A stretch of 64,000 nt of DNA from JADGHX01 sp035760965 (GCA_035760965.1 DASTRY010000008.1:62001-126000), one strand, 5' to 3'; numbered from the stretch's first letter, positions 53,062-62,437 are shown. Numbers and translations: made by a program. Notes: generated by a model from the sequence alone, not told the origin.

Positions 53062-55149
53062 TCACTTCTTCGCGAGCTTCTCGAGAAACATCGCGGTCGT
53101 CACCAGGTAGAAGTCGCGGTTCGATTTCTTCCTGAAGCCGTGGCCTTCGTCCTTGGCCGCGAGATACCACGCTTCGCCGCCGTTCGCGCGCACGCGCGCG
53201 ACCATCTGCTCCGACTCCGACGCCGGCACGCGCGGGTCGTTCAGACCCTGCACCACCAGCAGCGGTCGGCGGATCGAGCTCGAGTTGTTGAACGGCGAGA
53301 TGCGTGAGAAGAACGCGCGCATCTTCGGATCGCGCTCGTCGCCGTACTCCTCGCGGCGCAGGTCGCGACGGTACGCGGATGTGTTGGCGAGGAACGTGTT
53401 GAAGTTGCTGATGCCGACGACATCGACGCCACCGCGTAGCCGATCGCTGTACGCGACGAGCGACGCGAGCGCCATGTAACCTCCGTACGAGCCGCCCATC
53501 ACGACCACGCGGTCGCGATCGAACATCGGCTGCACGCCGATCCACACGAGCAGCGCGCCGATATCCTTCACGGCATCTTCGCGCAGCACGCCGTTGTCGA
53601 GCTGCAGGAACGTCTTGCCGTAGCCCGACGAGCCGCGCACGTTCGGCGCGATCACCGCATAGCCGAGCTCGTTCACCAGGAACTGGAAGAACGACTCGTA
53701 GCCCGGCCGGTACTGCGACTCCGGTCCGCCGTGAATGCTGATGAGCACGGGGTGCGGGCCCGGCGTCTTCGGCCGGTACAGATACGCGGACAACATGCGC
53801 TGCCCGCCGCCGACGCGATCCCACGTCGGATAGTGAACGAGCTCCGCCGCGACGAACGTATTCGTGTCGACCGGGCCGGCTTCGCTGCGCGTCCAGCGCT
53901 CGACGACGTTCTTGCCGAGATCGAACACGTACGCGTCGCGCGGCGATTGCGCCGACTCTGCGGAGAACGCGAGCCGCTTGCCCGACTTGTCGAATTGCAA
54001 GTCGGACAGGCGGCCGTCCGGCACGCCGGGCGGCGCGAGCTCGAGCTTCATCTGATTGTCGAGCACGGTGAGGCGGCTGCGTCCGTCCTCGTTCACGACC
54101 CACGCGACGTAGCGCCCATCGACGCTGACCGCGAAATCGTCCACGTCCCAGTTGATGTCGGGCGAGACCTTGCGCTTCTCGTGCGTCACCGGATCGTAGT
54201 AGCGCAGCGCGGAGAACTCACCGCCCTCGTCGGAGATCAGGTAGACGCCGCGCCCGTCGGGCGCGAATTTCGCCGCGGTGATGCCGACCTTCGCCGCGCC
54301 GCTGCGGGCCCGGCCGCTGCGGCTCGATGCGCTCGCGCGACTCTTGCCGGTGCTGCGCGCTTTGCCCGAGCGCTTGTCCTCGTCGCTCCCTTCGAGCGGC
54401 GTCACCATGCCGGTCGCGACGTCCGCGATGAAGAGATAGCTCTCGTTGATCGACACATAGCGCCAGAGCAGGAGCTTCGTGTCATCGGGCGACCAGTCCA
54501 GCACGTACCACGTGTCGTTCTGCCCGCCCACTGCGAGGCGCGGCGGCGCGCTGGAAGTGACGTCGACGATGTAGATGTCGTAGCTGACGCCATCGCGCGC
54601 ATTGCTATAGAACGCCAGCCGTTTGCCGTCGTGCGCCCACACCGGCGTGCCGTTCTTGGACTTGCCGTCGGTCAGGAGACGCGTCGACTTGTCGGAGTCG
54701 CGGTAGTAGTAGATCTGGTCGTTCTCGTCGCCGCCGCGATCCTTCAGGAACACGAAGCCGTCGCCGTTCGGCACCTGCGGCGCGCGCGCTGTGCCGATGG
54801 GCTCGGGATAGAACGTGAGTTGCTCGCGCGTACCGCCCGGCGCGGACACGCGGTGTACCTGATCCGCATCCCCGAACCGCGTGGCGACGAGCATCGAGCC
54901 ATCCGGCAGCCAGTCGAGGAACTTCGCCTGCCGGCCGTTCTGATAGCGCGCCAGCTTCTCGGCGAGCGCGGCGTCCTGCGGCGGAACGCCTTCGAGCACG
55001 AGGTTGCCGCTTTCCCGGCGCAACGTGCTCACGGGCGCGCTGCTCACCGACGCGGATTGGGCCGCGGCGACGCTTGCAAACGTGGTGACGATCAGGCTCG
55101 CGACAGTGCACGCGGCCAGGCGGCGGCGTGCGGGATGTGGGTACTGCAT
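53062..55149 (-). CDS. S9 family (prolyl oligopeptidase-type) peptidase, exported
   Basis: A 695-residue serine peptidase. It has a signal peptide (LAACTVASLIVTTFASVAAA), a beta-propeller region (WDP/WSPD-type repeats such as LDWSPDDTKLLLWR, PVWAHDGKRLAFYS) and a C-terminal alpha/beta hydrolase. The catalytic Ser is in VMGGSYGGYMAL, the Asp in VQGLNDPRVPAS and the His in DEGHGF. A Ser/Arg/Gly-rich insertion interrupts the propeller (54286-54390). Many Gammaproteobacteria have several such peptidases for peptide degradation. The frame is open much further upstream; ATG 55149 begins the signal peptide. It diverges from the MBL gene with 45 bp between starts. Confidence 0.9.
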   Translation of the reverse strand: MQYPHPARRRLAACTVASLIVTTFASVAAAQSASVSSAPVSTLRRESGNLVLEGVPPQDAALAEKLARYQNGRQAKFLDWLPDGSMLVATRFGDADQVHRVSAPGGTREQLTFYPEPIGTARAPQVPNGDGFVFLKDRGGDENDQIYYYRDSDKSTRLLTDGKSKNGTPVWAHDGKRLAFYSNARDGVSYDIYIVDVTSSAPPRLAVGGQNDTWYVLDWSPDDTKLLLWRYVSINESYLFIADVATGMVTPLEGSDEDKRSGKARSTGKSRASASSRSGRARSGAAKVGITAAKFAPDGRGVYLISDEGGEFSALRYYDPVTHEKRKVSPDINWDVDDFAVSVDGRYVAWVVNEDGRSRLTVLDNQMKLELAPPGVPDGRLSDLQFDKSGKRLAFSAESAQSPRDAYVFDLGKNVVERWTRSEAGPVDTNTFVAAELVHYPTWDRVGGGQRMLSAYLYRPKTPGPHPVLISIHGGPESQYRPGYESFFQFLVNELGYAVIAPNVRGSSGYGKTFLQLDNGVLREDAVKDIGALLVWIGVQPMFDRDRVVVMGGSYGGYMALASLVAYSDRLRGGVDVVGISNFNTFLANTSAYRRDLRREEYGDERDPKMRAFFSRISPFNNSSSIRRPLLVVQGLNDPRVPASESEQMVARVRANGGEAWYLAAKDEGHGFRKKSNRDFYLVTTAMFLEKLAKK

Positions 55150-55194
55150 GCTTTTGATATGGTGCCCGAAACGCGCACGCCGACGAAAGCTCTC

Positions 55195-56151
55195 ATGCTC
55201 GAACCGAGAATCACGCGACACCCCGACGGCATCACCGCAGTGGATACCGAATACGTCCGTCCCGGTCTTGCCGCCGCCCACATCGTGCAGCAGGCCGGGC
55301 GCGCCGCCTTCGTCGACGTGGGTACGACGCTCTCGGTTCCCCATCTGCTCGCGGCAATGGAGCGGCTGGGTGTGCCGCGCGCGGCGGTCGACTACGTGTT
55401 CCTGACGCATGTCCATCTCGATCACGCGGGCGGCGCCGGCCGGTTGCTGCAGGAATTGCCGAACGCCCGCGCGGTTCTGCATCCGCGCGGCGCGCCGCAT
55501 CTCATCGAGCCGGAGAAGCTGATCGCGGCCTCGAAGGTCGTGTACGGTGAAGAACAGTTTCGGCGGCTCTACGGCGAGATCGTGCCGCTCGCGAAGGAGC
55601 GTGTGATCGTCACGCAGGACGGGCAGCGCATCGATCTGGCCGGCCGCGTGTTCGAATTCATTCATACGCCGGGGCATGCGCTCCACCATCAGTGCGTCGT
55701 GGACGTGCAGCACGCCGGCATCTTCGCCGGCGACACCTTCGGGCTCTCCTACCGTGAGCTCGATACCGAGAAGGGTGCCTTCATTCTGCCGACGACCACA
55801 CCGACGCAGTTCGATCCCGATCAGCTCATCGCATCCATCGACCGCATGCTGGCGTATCGCCCGCAAGCCATGTATCTGATGCACTACAGTCGGGTGACGG
55901 ACGTGCCGCGACTCGGCGCCGACCTGAAGCAGCGCGTGCGGCAGCTCGCCGACATGGCGCTGCGTAACGCGGCTGCGCCGGACCCGAAAGCGGCCATGGC
56001 TCGCGAGATGCACGCCCTGTGGCGCCGGCTTGCGCGCGAGCACGGCTGCACGCTCACCGACGCACGCATCGAGGAGCTGCTCGGGCCGGACATCGAGCTG
56101 AATGCGCAAGGTCTGGTCGCGTGGCTCGAAAGGCAGCAGCGCGCGCGCTGA
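55195..56151 (+). CDS. MBL-fold metallo-hydrolase
   Basis: A 318-residue cytoplasmic metallo-beta-lactamase-fold protein with the zinc motif LTHVHLDHAGG, downstream ligands in HTPGHALHHQ and AGDTFGLSY, and a C-terminal His in MYLMHYSRVTD. A C-terminal helical extension (about 240-318) follows the MBL domain. The substrate is unknown. ATG 55195 (MLEPRITRHPDG) fits the fold start; an ATG at 55159 would add 12 residues. The acuI-like gene follows 16 bp downstream. Confidence 0.86.
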   Translation: MLEPRITRHPDGITAVDTEYVRPGLAAAHIVQQAGRAAFVDVGTTLSVPHLLAAMERLGVPRAAVDYVFLTHVHLDHAGGAGRLLQELPNARAVLHPRGAPHLIEPEKLIAASKVVYGEEQFRRLYGEIVPLAKERVIVTQDGQRIDLAGRVFEFIHTPGHALHHQCVVDVQHAGIFAGDTFGLSYRELDTEKGAFILPTTTPTQFDPDQLIASIDRMLAYRPQAMYLMHYSRVTDVPRLGADLKQRVRQLADMALRNAAAPDPKAAMAREMHALWRRLAREHGCTLTDARIEELLGPDIELNAQGLVAWLERQQRAR

Positions 56152-56167
56152 GGCCGGGAGGGAAGCC

Positions 56168-57154
56168 GTGCAATTCAAGGCGTTGCGGATTCACGACGAG
56201 AACGGGCGCATCGTGTCGCGCTTCGACACGCTGACGCTCGAGGACTTGAGCCCAGGCGAAGTCGTCGTGCGCGTGCAGTGGTCCGGCATCAACTACAAGG
56301 ACGCACTCGCCGCGACCGGCGCGGGCAAGATTCCGCGCAAGTTTCCCGTGGTCGGCGGCATCGACCTCGCGGGTGTCGTCGAGTCGTCGAGCGATGCGCG
56401 TTACCGGCCGGGCGACGCGGTTGTGATCACCGGTTACGATCTTTCGGAGTCGCACGACGGCGGCTACTCGCAGTACGCACGCGTGAAGGGCGACTGGATC
56501 GTGCCCATGCCGCCGGCGCTCGAGGCGCGGTCGGCGATGGCGATCGGCACGGCGGGATTCGCAGCCGCGCTCGCCGTTCATCGCATGGAGCAGAACGGTC
56601 AGCGGCCCGAGAACGGTCCGGTCGTGGTCACCGGCGCAACGGGCGGCGTCGGCAGCATTGCCATCGACATGCTCGCGGCGCGCGGCTACGAAGTCCTTGC
56701 CGTCACCGGCAAGGCGTCAGCGGGCGACTATCTGAAGTCGCTCGGCGCGGCGCGCGTACTGCTGCGCAAGGACATCGATTTCGGCTCGCGCCCGCTGGAA
56801 AAGGCGCAGTACGCGGGCGCCATCGACAACGTCGGCGGCGAGACGCTCACGTGGCTCACGCGGACGCTGAGCTACGGCGGCAACATCGCGAGCGTCGGGC
56901 TCGCGGCGAGCGCGAAACTCGAGACGACGGTCATGCCGTTCCTGCTGCGTGCGATCAATCTGCTCGGCATCAATAGCTCGGCGACGCCGCGCGACCTGCG
57001 CATGGCCGTATGGAAGCGCATCGGCAGCGATCTCGCGCCACGCCATCTCGACAGGATCGTGACGCGCGAAATTCCATTCGACGCCCTGCCGGATGCGTTC
57101 GCACCCTATATAAGAGGCGAAGTCACCGGCCGCACACTCGTGCGGATCGGCTGA
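56168..57154 (+). CDS. acuI: YhdH/AcuI-type NADPH-dependent acrylyl-CoA reductase
   Basis: A 328-residue MDR-superfamily oxidoreductase. It has the YhdH pattern: VQWSGINYKDALAATGAGKI, VGGIDLAGVV, GTAGFAAALAVHRME and the nucleotide motif VVTGATGGVGSIAID. YhdH/AcuI enzymes reduce acryloyl-CoA to propionyl-CoA. The start is GTG 56168 with GGGAGGG before it. The prpBCD genes 0.3 kb downstream use propionyl-CoA, so reductase and methylcitrate cycle form a logical chain. The substrate is inferred from family and context. Confidence 0.85.
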   Translation: MQFKALRIHDENGRIVSRFDTLTLEDLSPGEVVVRVQWSGINYKDALAATGAGKIPRKFPVVGGIDLAGVVESSSDARYRPGDAVVITGYDLSESHDGGYSQYARVKGDWIVPMPPALEARSAMAIGTAGFAAALAVHRMEQNGQRPENGPVVVTGATGGVGSIAIDMLAARGYEVLAVTGKASAGDYLKSLGAARVLLRKDIDFGSRPLEKAQYAGAIDNVGGETLTWLTRTLSYGGNIASVGLAASAKLETTVMPFLLRAINLLGINSSATPRDLRMAVWKRIGSDLAPRHLDRIVTREIPFDALPDAFAPYIRGEVTGRTLVRIG

Positions 57155-57473
57155 ATCCGACCGCAGCGGTGGGGCGAAGCGTGCCCGCAACCGGCGGAGC
57201 GCGCGCCGAATCGCGCCACCCGGACGCTAGCCGCCGCTCGGCCGCAACGCGGCGCACGGACGCGACGTGCCGGCCCGCGGGCGATGCGCCGTTTCCGCCA
57301 CGCTGCCTCGTTGCATCCGCCTTGGGCTGAAGCGCCGCTCGCCTTTCCAGGCGGCGGTGCGGATCGCTGGCGTTGGCACATCCTTTCGCGCGCAAAGCGT
57401 CCGTGCCGCACGATACTTACCCGCCGGTAGCATTCTCGGTGGTAAACTCGCGACCCTCTGTCGGGGCTCGTGC
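57155..57473. other. 319-bp acuI-prpB gap, nothing firmly recognised
   Basis: GC-rich DNA without a supportable gene. The only element noted is TGGTAAACT (57440-57448), an extended -10-like sequence 25 bp before the prpB ATG, without a matching -35. No PrpR or sigma-54 element is recognised. Confidence 0.5.
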
Positions 57474-58379
57474 ATGCCATCCAACTCCTCCGCCGGAGCG
57501 CGCCTGCGCGCCGCGCTCGAAGCCGAACGTCCCCTCCAGGCCGTCGGCACCGTGAATGCGTATTGCGCGCTGCTCGCCGAGCGCGCCGGATTTCGCGCGA
57601 TCTACCTCTCGGGCGCGGGCGTCGCCAACGCCTCGTTCGGCTTGCCGGACCTCGGCATGACGTCGCTGAACGACGTGTGCGAGGACGTTCGCCGCATCAC
57701 TGCTGCGACCGACGTGCCGCTGCTGGTGGATGCCGATACAGGCTGGGGCGGGGCTTTCAACATCGCGCGCACGTGCGCCCAGCTCATCAAGTCCGGCGCC
57801 GGCGGAATGCATCTCGAGGATCAGGTCGCGACCAAGCGTTGCGGCCATCGGCCTGGCAAAGAGCTGGTGCCGCCAGAGGAGATGGTCGATCGCATCAAGT
57901 CCGCCGTGGACGGTCGCACCGACGACGCGTTCATCGTGATGGCGCGCACCGACGCGCACGCCGTAGAAGGACAGCAGGCCGCTGTGGATCGGGCCGCTGC
58001 GTACGTCGAGGCCGGTGCCGACATGATCTTCGCCGAGGCGCTGACGACACTCGACGAGTACCGCCAGTTCACATCGGCCGTGCGCGTGCCGGTGCTGGCC
58101 AATCTCACCGAGTTCGGCAAGACGCCGCTCTTCACGGTGCAGGAGCTCGCATCGGTCGGCGTGCGCATGGTGCTGTATCCGCTCTCGGCGTTTCGTGCGA
58201 TGAGCCGCGCGGCCGAGACGGTGTACAACGCCATCCGGCGCGAAGGAACGCAGAAGAACGTCGTGCACCTCATGCAGACGCGCGCCGAGCTGTACGAGAC
58301 GCTCGGCTATCTCGATTACGAAAAGAAGCTCGACGAGCTGTTCGGCGCGGCGAGCTCTCCACCCGCTGCGAAGAAGTGA
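57474..58379 (+). CDS. prpB: 2-methylisocitrate lyase
   Basis: A 301-residue isocitrate-lyase-superfamily enzyme cleaving 2-methylisocitrate to pyruvate and succinate, the last step of the 2-methylcitrate cycle. Motifs: YLSGAGVANASFGLPD, VDADTGWGG (metal binding), and the catalytic-loop Cys in TKRCGHRPGKE. The frame is open upstream to 57267; ATG 57474 gives the normal length (E. coli 296). prpC follows after 6 bp. Confidence 0.95.
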   Translation: MPSNSSAGARLRAALEAERPLQAVGTVNAYCALLAERAGFRAIYLSGAGVANASFGLPDLGMTSLNDVCEDVRRITAATDVPLLVDADTGWGGAFNIARTCAQLIKSGAGGMHLEDQVATKRCGHRPGKELVPPEEMVDRIKSAVDGRTDDAFIVMARTDAHAVEGQQAAVDRAAAYVEAGADMIFAEALTTLDEYRQFTSAVRVPVLANLTEFGKTPLFTVQELASVGVRMVLYPLSAFRAMSRAAETVYNAIRREGTQKNVVHLMQTRAELYETLGYLDYEKKLDELFGAASSPPAAKK

Positions 58380-58385
58380 TCTGCC

Positions 58386-59546
58386 ATGACTGAAGCCTCG
58401 AATCTCCCCGGCGGCCCGAAGCCGAAGAAATCCGTTGCGCTCTCCGGCGTGCCCGCCGGCAACACCGCGCTCTGCACCGTGGGGCGCACCGGCAACGATC
58501 TCCACTACCGCGGCTACGACATCCTCGACATCGCGAACAAGTGCGAATTCGAGGAGATCGCGTATCTGCTCGTGCACGGCAAGCTGCCGAATCGCGCGGA
58601 GCTGACGGGATACAAGGCGAAGCTGAAGAGCCTGCGCGGCCTGCCGGCGGTCGTGCGCACGGTGCTCGAAGCGCTGCCGGCCGCCACGCATCCGATGGAC
58701 GTGATGCGCACCGGCGTGTCGGTGCTCGGCTGCGTGCTGCCAGAGAAAGAGGATCACAACGCGGCCGGCGCGCGCGACATCGCGGATCGGCTGATCGCCT
58801 CGCTCGGCTCGATGCTCACGTACTGGTATCACTTCAGTCACTCGGGCCAGCGGATCATGGTCGAGACCGAGGACGAGTCGGTGGGCGGCCACTTCCTGCA
58901 TCTGCTGCATCGGCGCGTGCCGCCGGACTCGTGGGTGCGGGCGATGCACACCTCGCTCATCCTCTACGCCGAGCACGAATTCAACGCGTCGACGTTCGCC
59001 GCGCGCGTGATCGCGGGCACGGGCTCGGACATGTACTCGTGCATCACGGGCGCCATCGGTGCGCTGCGCGGGCCGAAGCACGGCGGCGCGAACGAGGTCG
59101 CGTTCGAAATCCAGAGCCGCTATCAAACGCCGGACGAAGCGGCGGCGGACATCCGCGCGCGCGTTGCGAACAAGGAAGTGATCATCGGGTTCGGGCATCC
59201 GGTGTACACGATCTCCGATCCGCGCAACGAGGTGATCAAGGAGGTCGCGCGCCGGCTCTCGAAGGAAGCGGGCGACATGAAGGGCTTCGCGATCGCCGAG
59301 CGCATCGAGAGCGAGATGATGTCGCTCAAGAAGATGTTCGCGAACCTCGACTGGTTCTCGGCCGTCTCGTACCACATGATGGGTGTGCCGACCTCGATGT
59401 TCACGCCGCTGTTCGTCATCGCGCGCACCACCGGCTGGGCGGCGCACGTCATCGAGCAACGCGCCGACGGCAAGATCATCCGTCCGAACGCGAACTACGT
59501 CGGCCCGGAAAACATTCCGTTCGTTGCTCTCGACCAACGCACCTAA
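58386..59546 (+). CDS. prpC: 2-methylcitrate synthase
   Basis: A 386-residue citrate-synthase-family enzyme condensing propionyl-CoA with oxaloacetate. It has LHYRGYDILDIANKCEFEEIA at the N-terminus, the catalytic His regions in LYAEHEFNASTFAAR and KHGGANEVAF, and IIGFGHPVYTISDPR. Position between prpB and prpD supports methylcitrate rather than citrate synthase. Confidence 0.95.
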   Translation: MTEASNLPGGPKPKKSVALSGVPAGNTALCTVGRTGNDLHYRGYDILDIANKCEFEEIAYLLVHGKLPNRAELTGYKAKLKSLRGLPAVVRTVLEALPAATHPMDVMRTGVSVLGCVLPEKEDHNAAGARDIADRLIASLGSMLTYWYHFSHSGQRIMVETEDESVGGHFLHLLHRRVPPDSWVRAMHTSLILYAEHEFNASTFAARVIAGTGSDMYSCITGAIGALRGPKHGGANEVAFEIQSRYQTPDEAAADIRARVANKEVIIGFGHPVYTISDPRNEVIKEVARRLSKEAGDMKGFAIAERIESEMMSLKKMFANLDWFSAVSYHMMGVPTSMFTPLFVIARTTGWAAHVIEQRADGKIIRPNANYVGPENIPFVALDQRT

Positions 59547-59558
59547 GGTTTCACGTCC

Positions 59559-61013
59559 ATGTCGAGCTACGACTACAAATCCGCGAAGCGGCCGGATCCG
59601 GATGCCGAGCTCGTCGCCATCGCCGACTATGCGCACCGCGCGAAGATCACGAGCAAGACCGCGTACGACACGGCGCGCTACTGCTTGATGGACACGCTCG
59701 CGTGCGGCTTTCAGGCGCTGAAATATCCGGCGTGCACGCGCCTGCTGGGCCCGGTGGTGCCGGGCGCGGTGATGCCGGGCGGCGCGCGCGTGCCGGGCAC
59801 CTCCTACGAGCTCGATCCCGTGCAGGCGGCGTTCTCGATCGGCGCGATGATCCGCTGGCTCGACTTCAACGACACCTGGCTCGCGGCGGAATGGGGGCAT
59901 CCCTCGGACAATCTCGGCGCGATTCTCGCCGTCGCGGACTACCTCGCGCGCAAGGCCCGGATGGAAGGCGCGACGCCGCCCACGGTGCGCGATGTGCTCA
60001 CGGCGATGATCAAGGCGCACGAGATCCAAGGCGTGCTCGCGCTGGAGAACAGCTTCAATCGTGTGGGCCTCGATCACGTGATCCTCGTGCGTGTCGCGTC
60101 CACCGCCGTCGTCACGGCGATGCTCGGCGGCACGCGCGAGCAGGTCATCAATGCGGTCTCGAACGCGTGGATCGACGGCGGCGCGCTGCGCACGTATCGG
60201 CATGCGCCGAACACGGGTTCCCGCAAGAGCTGGGCCGCCGGCGACGCCGCGTCGCGCGCGGTGCGCCTTGCGCTGATCGCGCTCAAAGGCGAGATGGGCT
60301 ATCCGTCCGCGCTCACCGCGAAGACGTGGGGCTTCTACGACGTGCTGTTCAAGGGCAAGCCGTTCTCGCTGCCGCAGCCCTTCGGCAGCTACGTCATGGA
60401 GAACGTGCTGTTCAAGATTTCCTTCCCGGCGGAGTTTCACGCGCAGACGGCCGTCGAATGCGCGATGCAGCTGCATCCGCTCGTGCGCGATCGACTCTCG
60501 GAGATCGCGAGCGTGACGATCGAGACGCAGGAGCCGGGCGTTCGCATCATCGACAAGACGGGGCCGCTCGCCAATCCCGCGGATCGCGATCACTGCATTC
60601 AGTACATGGTGGCCGTGCCGCTCATCTTCGGCCGCCTCACTGCCGAGGACTACGAAGACAAGGTGGCGAGCGATCCGCGTATCGATGCGCTGCGCGCCAA
60701 GATGCAGGTGCGCGAGAACGTGACCTTCACGCAGGAATACTACGCGCCCGACAAGCGCTACATCGGCAATGCCGTGCAGGTGTTCTTCCGCGACGGCTCG
60801 TCGACGCCGCGCATCCAGATCGATGTGCCGATCGGTCACCGCAAGCGCCGCGAGGAGGGCATGCCGGTGCTGGTGAAGAAGTTCGAGACGTCGGTTGCCG
60901 CGCACTTCAAGGAGAAGCAGGCGGCGCTCGTGATCGGCGCCTTTGCGGATGCGGCCAAGCTCGATGCGATGCCCGTGAACGAGCTCGTGGCGACCATGGT
61001 GACCAACGGCTAG
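59559..61013 (+). CDS. prpD: 2-methylcitrate dehydratase PrpD
   Basis: A 484-residue MmgE/PrpD-family enzyme dehydrating 2-methylcitrate to 2-methyl-cis-aconitate. Recognisable sequence: DTLACGFQALKYPAC, IRWLDFNDTWLAAEWGHPSDN and QPFGSYVMENVLFKISFPAE. It follows prpC by 12 bp. The alternative acnD-prpF route is absent from this locus, so the second hydration step probably uses an aconitase encoded elsewhere. Confidence 0.95.
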   Translation: MSSYDYKSAKRPDPDAELVAIADYAHRAKITSKTAYDTARYCLMDTLACGFQALKYPACTRLLGPVVPGAVMPGGARVPGTSYELDPVQAAFSIGAMIRWLDFNDTWLAAEWGHPSDNLGAILAVADYLARKARMEGATPPTVRDVLTAMIKAHEIQGVLALENSFNRVGLDHVILVRVASTAVVTAMLGGTREQVINAVSNAWIDGGALRTYRHAPNTGSRKSWAAGDAASRAVRLALIALKGEMGYPSALTAKTWGFYDVLFKGKPFSLPQPFGSYVMENVLFKISFPAEFHAQTAVECAMQLHPLVRDRLSEIASVTIETQEPGVRIIDKTGPLANPADRDHCIQYMVAVPLIFGRLTAEDYEDKVASDPRIDALRAKMQVRENVTFTQEYYAPDKRYIGNAVQVFFRDGSSTPRIQIDVPIGHRKRREEGMPVLVKKFETSVAAHFKEKQAALVIGAFADAAKLDAMPVNELVATMVTNG

Positions 61014-61038
61014 CCGGCCCGGGAGCCGCCAATCGGCT

Positions 61039-61857
61039 GTGAACGCCGCGCGCGCAACGGAGCAAGAGGGGCTGATTCGTGACGCGCGAATGCTCGGCGT
61101 CGCGCTGTCTGCGCATCAGGCGGAGCAGCTGCTGCGGCTGCTCGACGAGCTCGCCAAGTGGAACCGCATGCACAATCTCACCGCGATCACCGATCGCGCG
61201 GAGATGCTCACGCATCATCTGCTCGACAGCTTGTCGGTGCACACCGCGCTCGCGGGGCAACGCGCGGCCGATGTGGGAACGGGCGCGGGTTTTCCGGGGT
61301 TGCCGCTGGCGGTGGTGAATCCGGACCGGGACTTCACGCTGATCGATTCGAACAACAAGAAGGTGCGCTTCGTCGCTCATGCGGTGCGCACGCTGGGCCT
61401 CACGAATGTGACCGCCGTGCATGCGCGGGCGGAAGCCGGGTTGCGGGCGTTGCAATCCAGTCGGCAGCCGGTGGTTGCGCAGCGCGCCGGGGCACGGGCC
61501 GCCGACTCACGGCAGGCTGACACGCAGCGCGCTGATGAACGGACCGCCGATGCACGGGCGGCTAGCTCGCAGCGAGCTGGTTTGCCGCGCGACGATTCAC
61601 CGCGTGCCCATCCAGCGCCGCCGCCGTTCGACACCGTCGTCGCGCGCGCATTCGCCGCGCTACCGGAGCTCCTCGACAAAGTCGCCCCGCTCTGCGGCCC
61701 GCACACGCGCGTGCTCGCAATGAAGGGCAAGCGCCCCGACGCCGAGATCGCCGCGGTCCCGCGAAACTGGCACGTGATCGAGACGCGGCCGCTCGCCGTG
61801 CCGGGCTTGAACGCCGAGCGCCATCTCGTGATCCTTCAGCCCGCGAACCCGGCCTGA
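61039..61857 (+). CDS. rsmG: 16S rRNA (guanine(527)-N7)-methyltransferase RsmG with a low-complexity insertion
   Basis: A 272-residue Rossmann methyltransferase modifying G527 of 16S rRNA. Motifs: KWNRMHNLTAITD, HHLLDSL, the SAM site VGTGAGFPGLPLA, IDSNNKKVRF and, after the insertion, VVARAFAALPELL with LAMKGKRP. It is about 65 residues longer than E. coli RsmG (207). The excess is an Ala/Arg/Asp/Gln-rich stretch at about 133-196, built partly from 15-bp repeats, in the loop before VVARAFA. The start is GTG. It is not next to mnmG or parAB, its common partners. Confidence 0.93.
   Translation: MNAARATEQEGLIRDARMLGVALSAHQAEQLLRLLDELAKWNRMHNLTAITDRAEMLTHHLLDSLSVHTALAGQRAADVGTGAGFPGLPLAVVNPDRDFTLIDSNNKKVRFVAHAVRTLGLTNVTAVHARAEAGLRALQSSRQPVVAQRAGARAADSRQADTQRADERTADARAASSQRAGLPRDDSPRAHPAPPPFDTVVARAFAALPELLDKVAPLCGPHTRVLAMKGKRPDAEIAAVPRNWHVIETRPLAVPGLNAERHLVILQPANPA
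61501..61590 (+). repeat. six degenerate 15-bp tandem repeats inside rsmG
   Basis: Six in-frame 15-bp units encode ADSRQ, ADTQR, ADERT, ADARA, ASSQR and AGLPR, a degenerate Ala-Asp-x-x-Arg repeat. It forms the core of the extra segment in RsmG. Confidence 0.75.
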
Positions 61858-61889
61858 TCGCCGGCCGCTCGCTCATCGAGGAATCCACT

Positions 61890-62324
61890 TTGGCCCTGAC
61901 CCCGTTCCACATCGCCGTGCAGGTGCGAGACATCGCCGAAGCGCGCCGCTTCTACAAAGACACGCTCGGCTGCACCGAAGGGCGCAGCGACACGCAGTGG
62001 GTCGACTTCAATCTCTTCGGCCACCAGTTCGTGTGTCATCTGAACCCGTCGCTGGGCAGGGACGGCAAGATTCAGCAGATTCACAATCACGTCGACGGGC
62101 ACGGCGTGCCGGTGCCCCACTGCGGCGTCGTGCTGGAAATGGAGACGTTCCACGCGCTCGCGGAACGTATTCGCAACGCCGGCGTGAAGTTCGTCATCGA
62201 GCCGTACGTGCGCTTCAAAGGTCAGCCGGGCGAGCAGGCCACGATGTTCCTGCTGGATCCGTCCGGCAATGCGCTCGAGTTCAAGGCGTTCAAGAACATC
62301 GAGCGGGACTTGTTCGCGACCTAG
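61890..62324 (+). CDS. VOC (glyoxalase/bleomycin-resistance fold) family protein
   Basis: A 144-residue protein with the vicinal-oxygen-chelate fold: FHIAVQVRDIAEARRFYKDTLG at the N-terminus, VPHCGVVLEMETFHALAERI in the second half and MFLLDPSGNALEFKAF near the end, providing typical His/Glu metal ligands. The substrate is unknown. The start is TTG with GAGGAA directly upstream. It lies 32 bp after rsmG. Confidence 0.85.
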   Translation: MALTPFHIAVQVRDIAEARRFYKDTLGCTEGRSDTQWVDFNLFGHQFVCHLNPSLGRDGKIQQIHNHVDGHGVPVPHCGVVLEMETFHALAERIRNAGVKFVIEPYVRFKGQPGEQATMFLLDPSGNALEFKAFKNIERDLFAT

Positions 62325-62437
62325 CAAAACGCGCGAGGGATTTGCGCCGCGCCGCCCGAATTTCCCATTGCCGCCGCAACGCGACGTTCGCCTGCGCAAC
62401 GCGGCGCTTGCCCGTAGGTGATGACCGAGAATGCGGC

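Noticed and set aside
53731..55158. N-terminal extension of the MBL hydrolase reading through the S9 peptidase region
   Set aside because: The extension lies antisense to the S9 gene and has no domain; the MBL fold begins at 55195.
57417..60905. Very long reverse-strand open frame opposite prpBCD
   Set aside because: It is the antisense shadow of three well-identified genes; the translation is Arg/His/Ala-rich and featureless.
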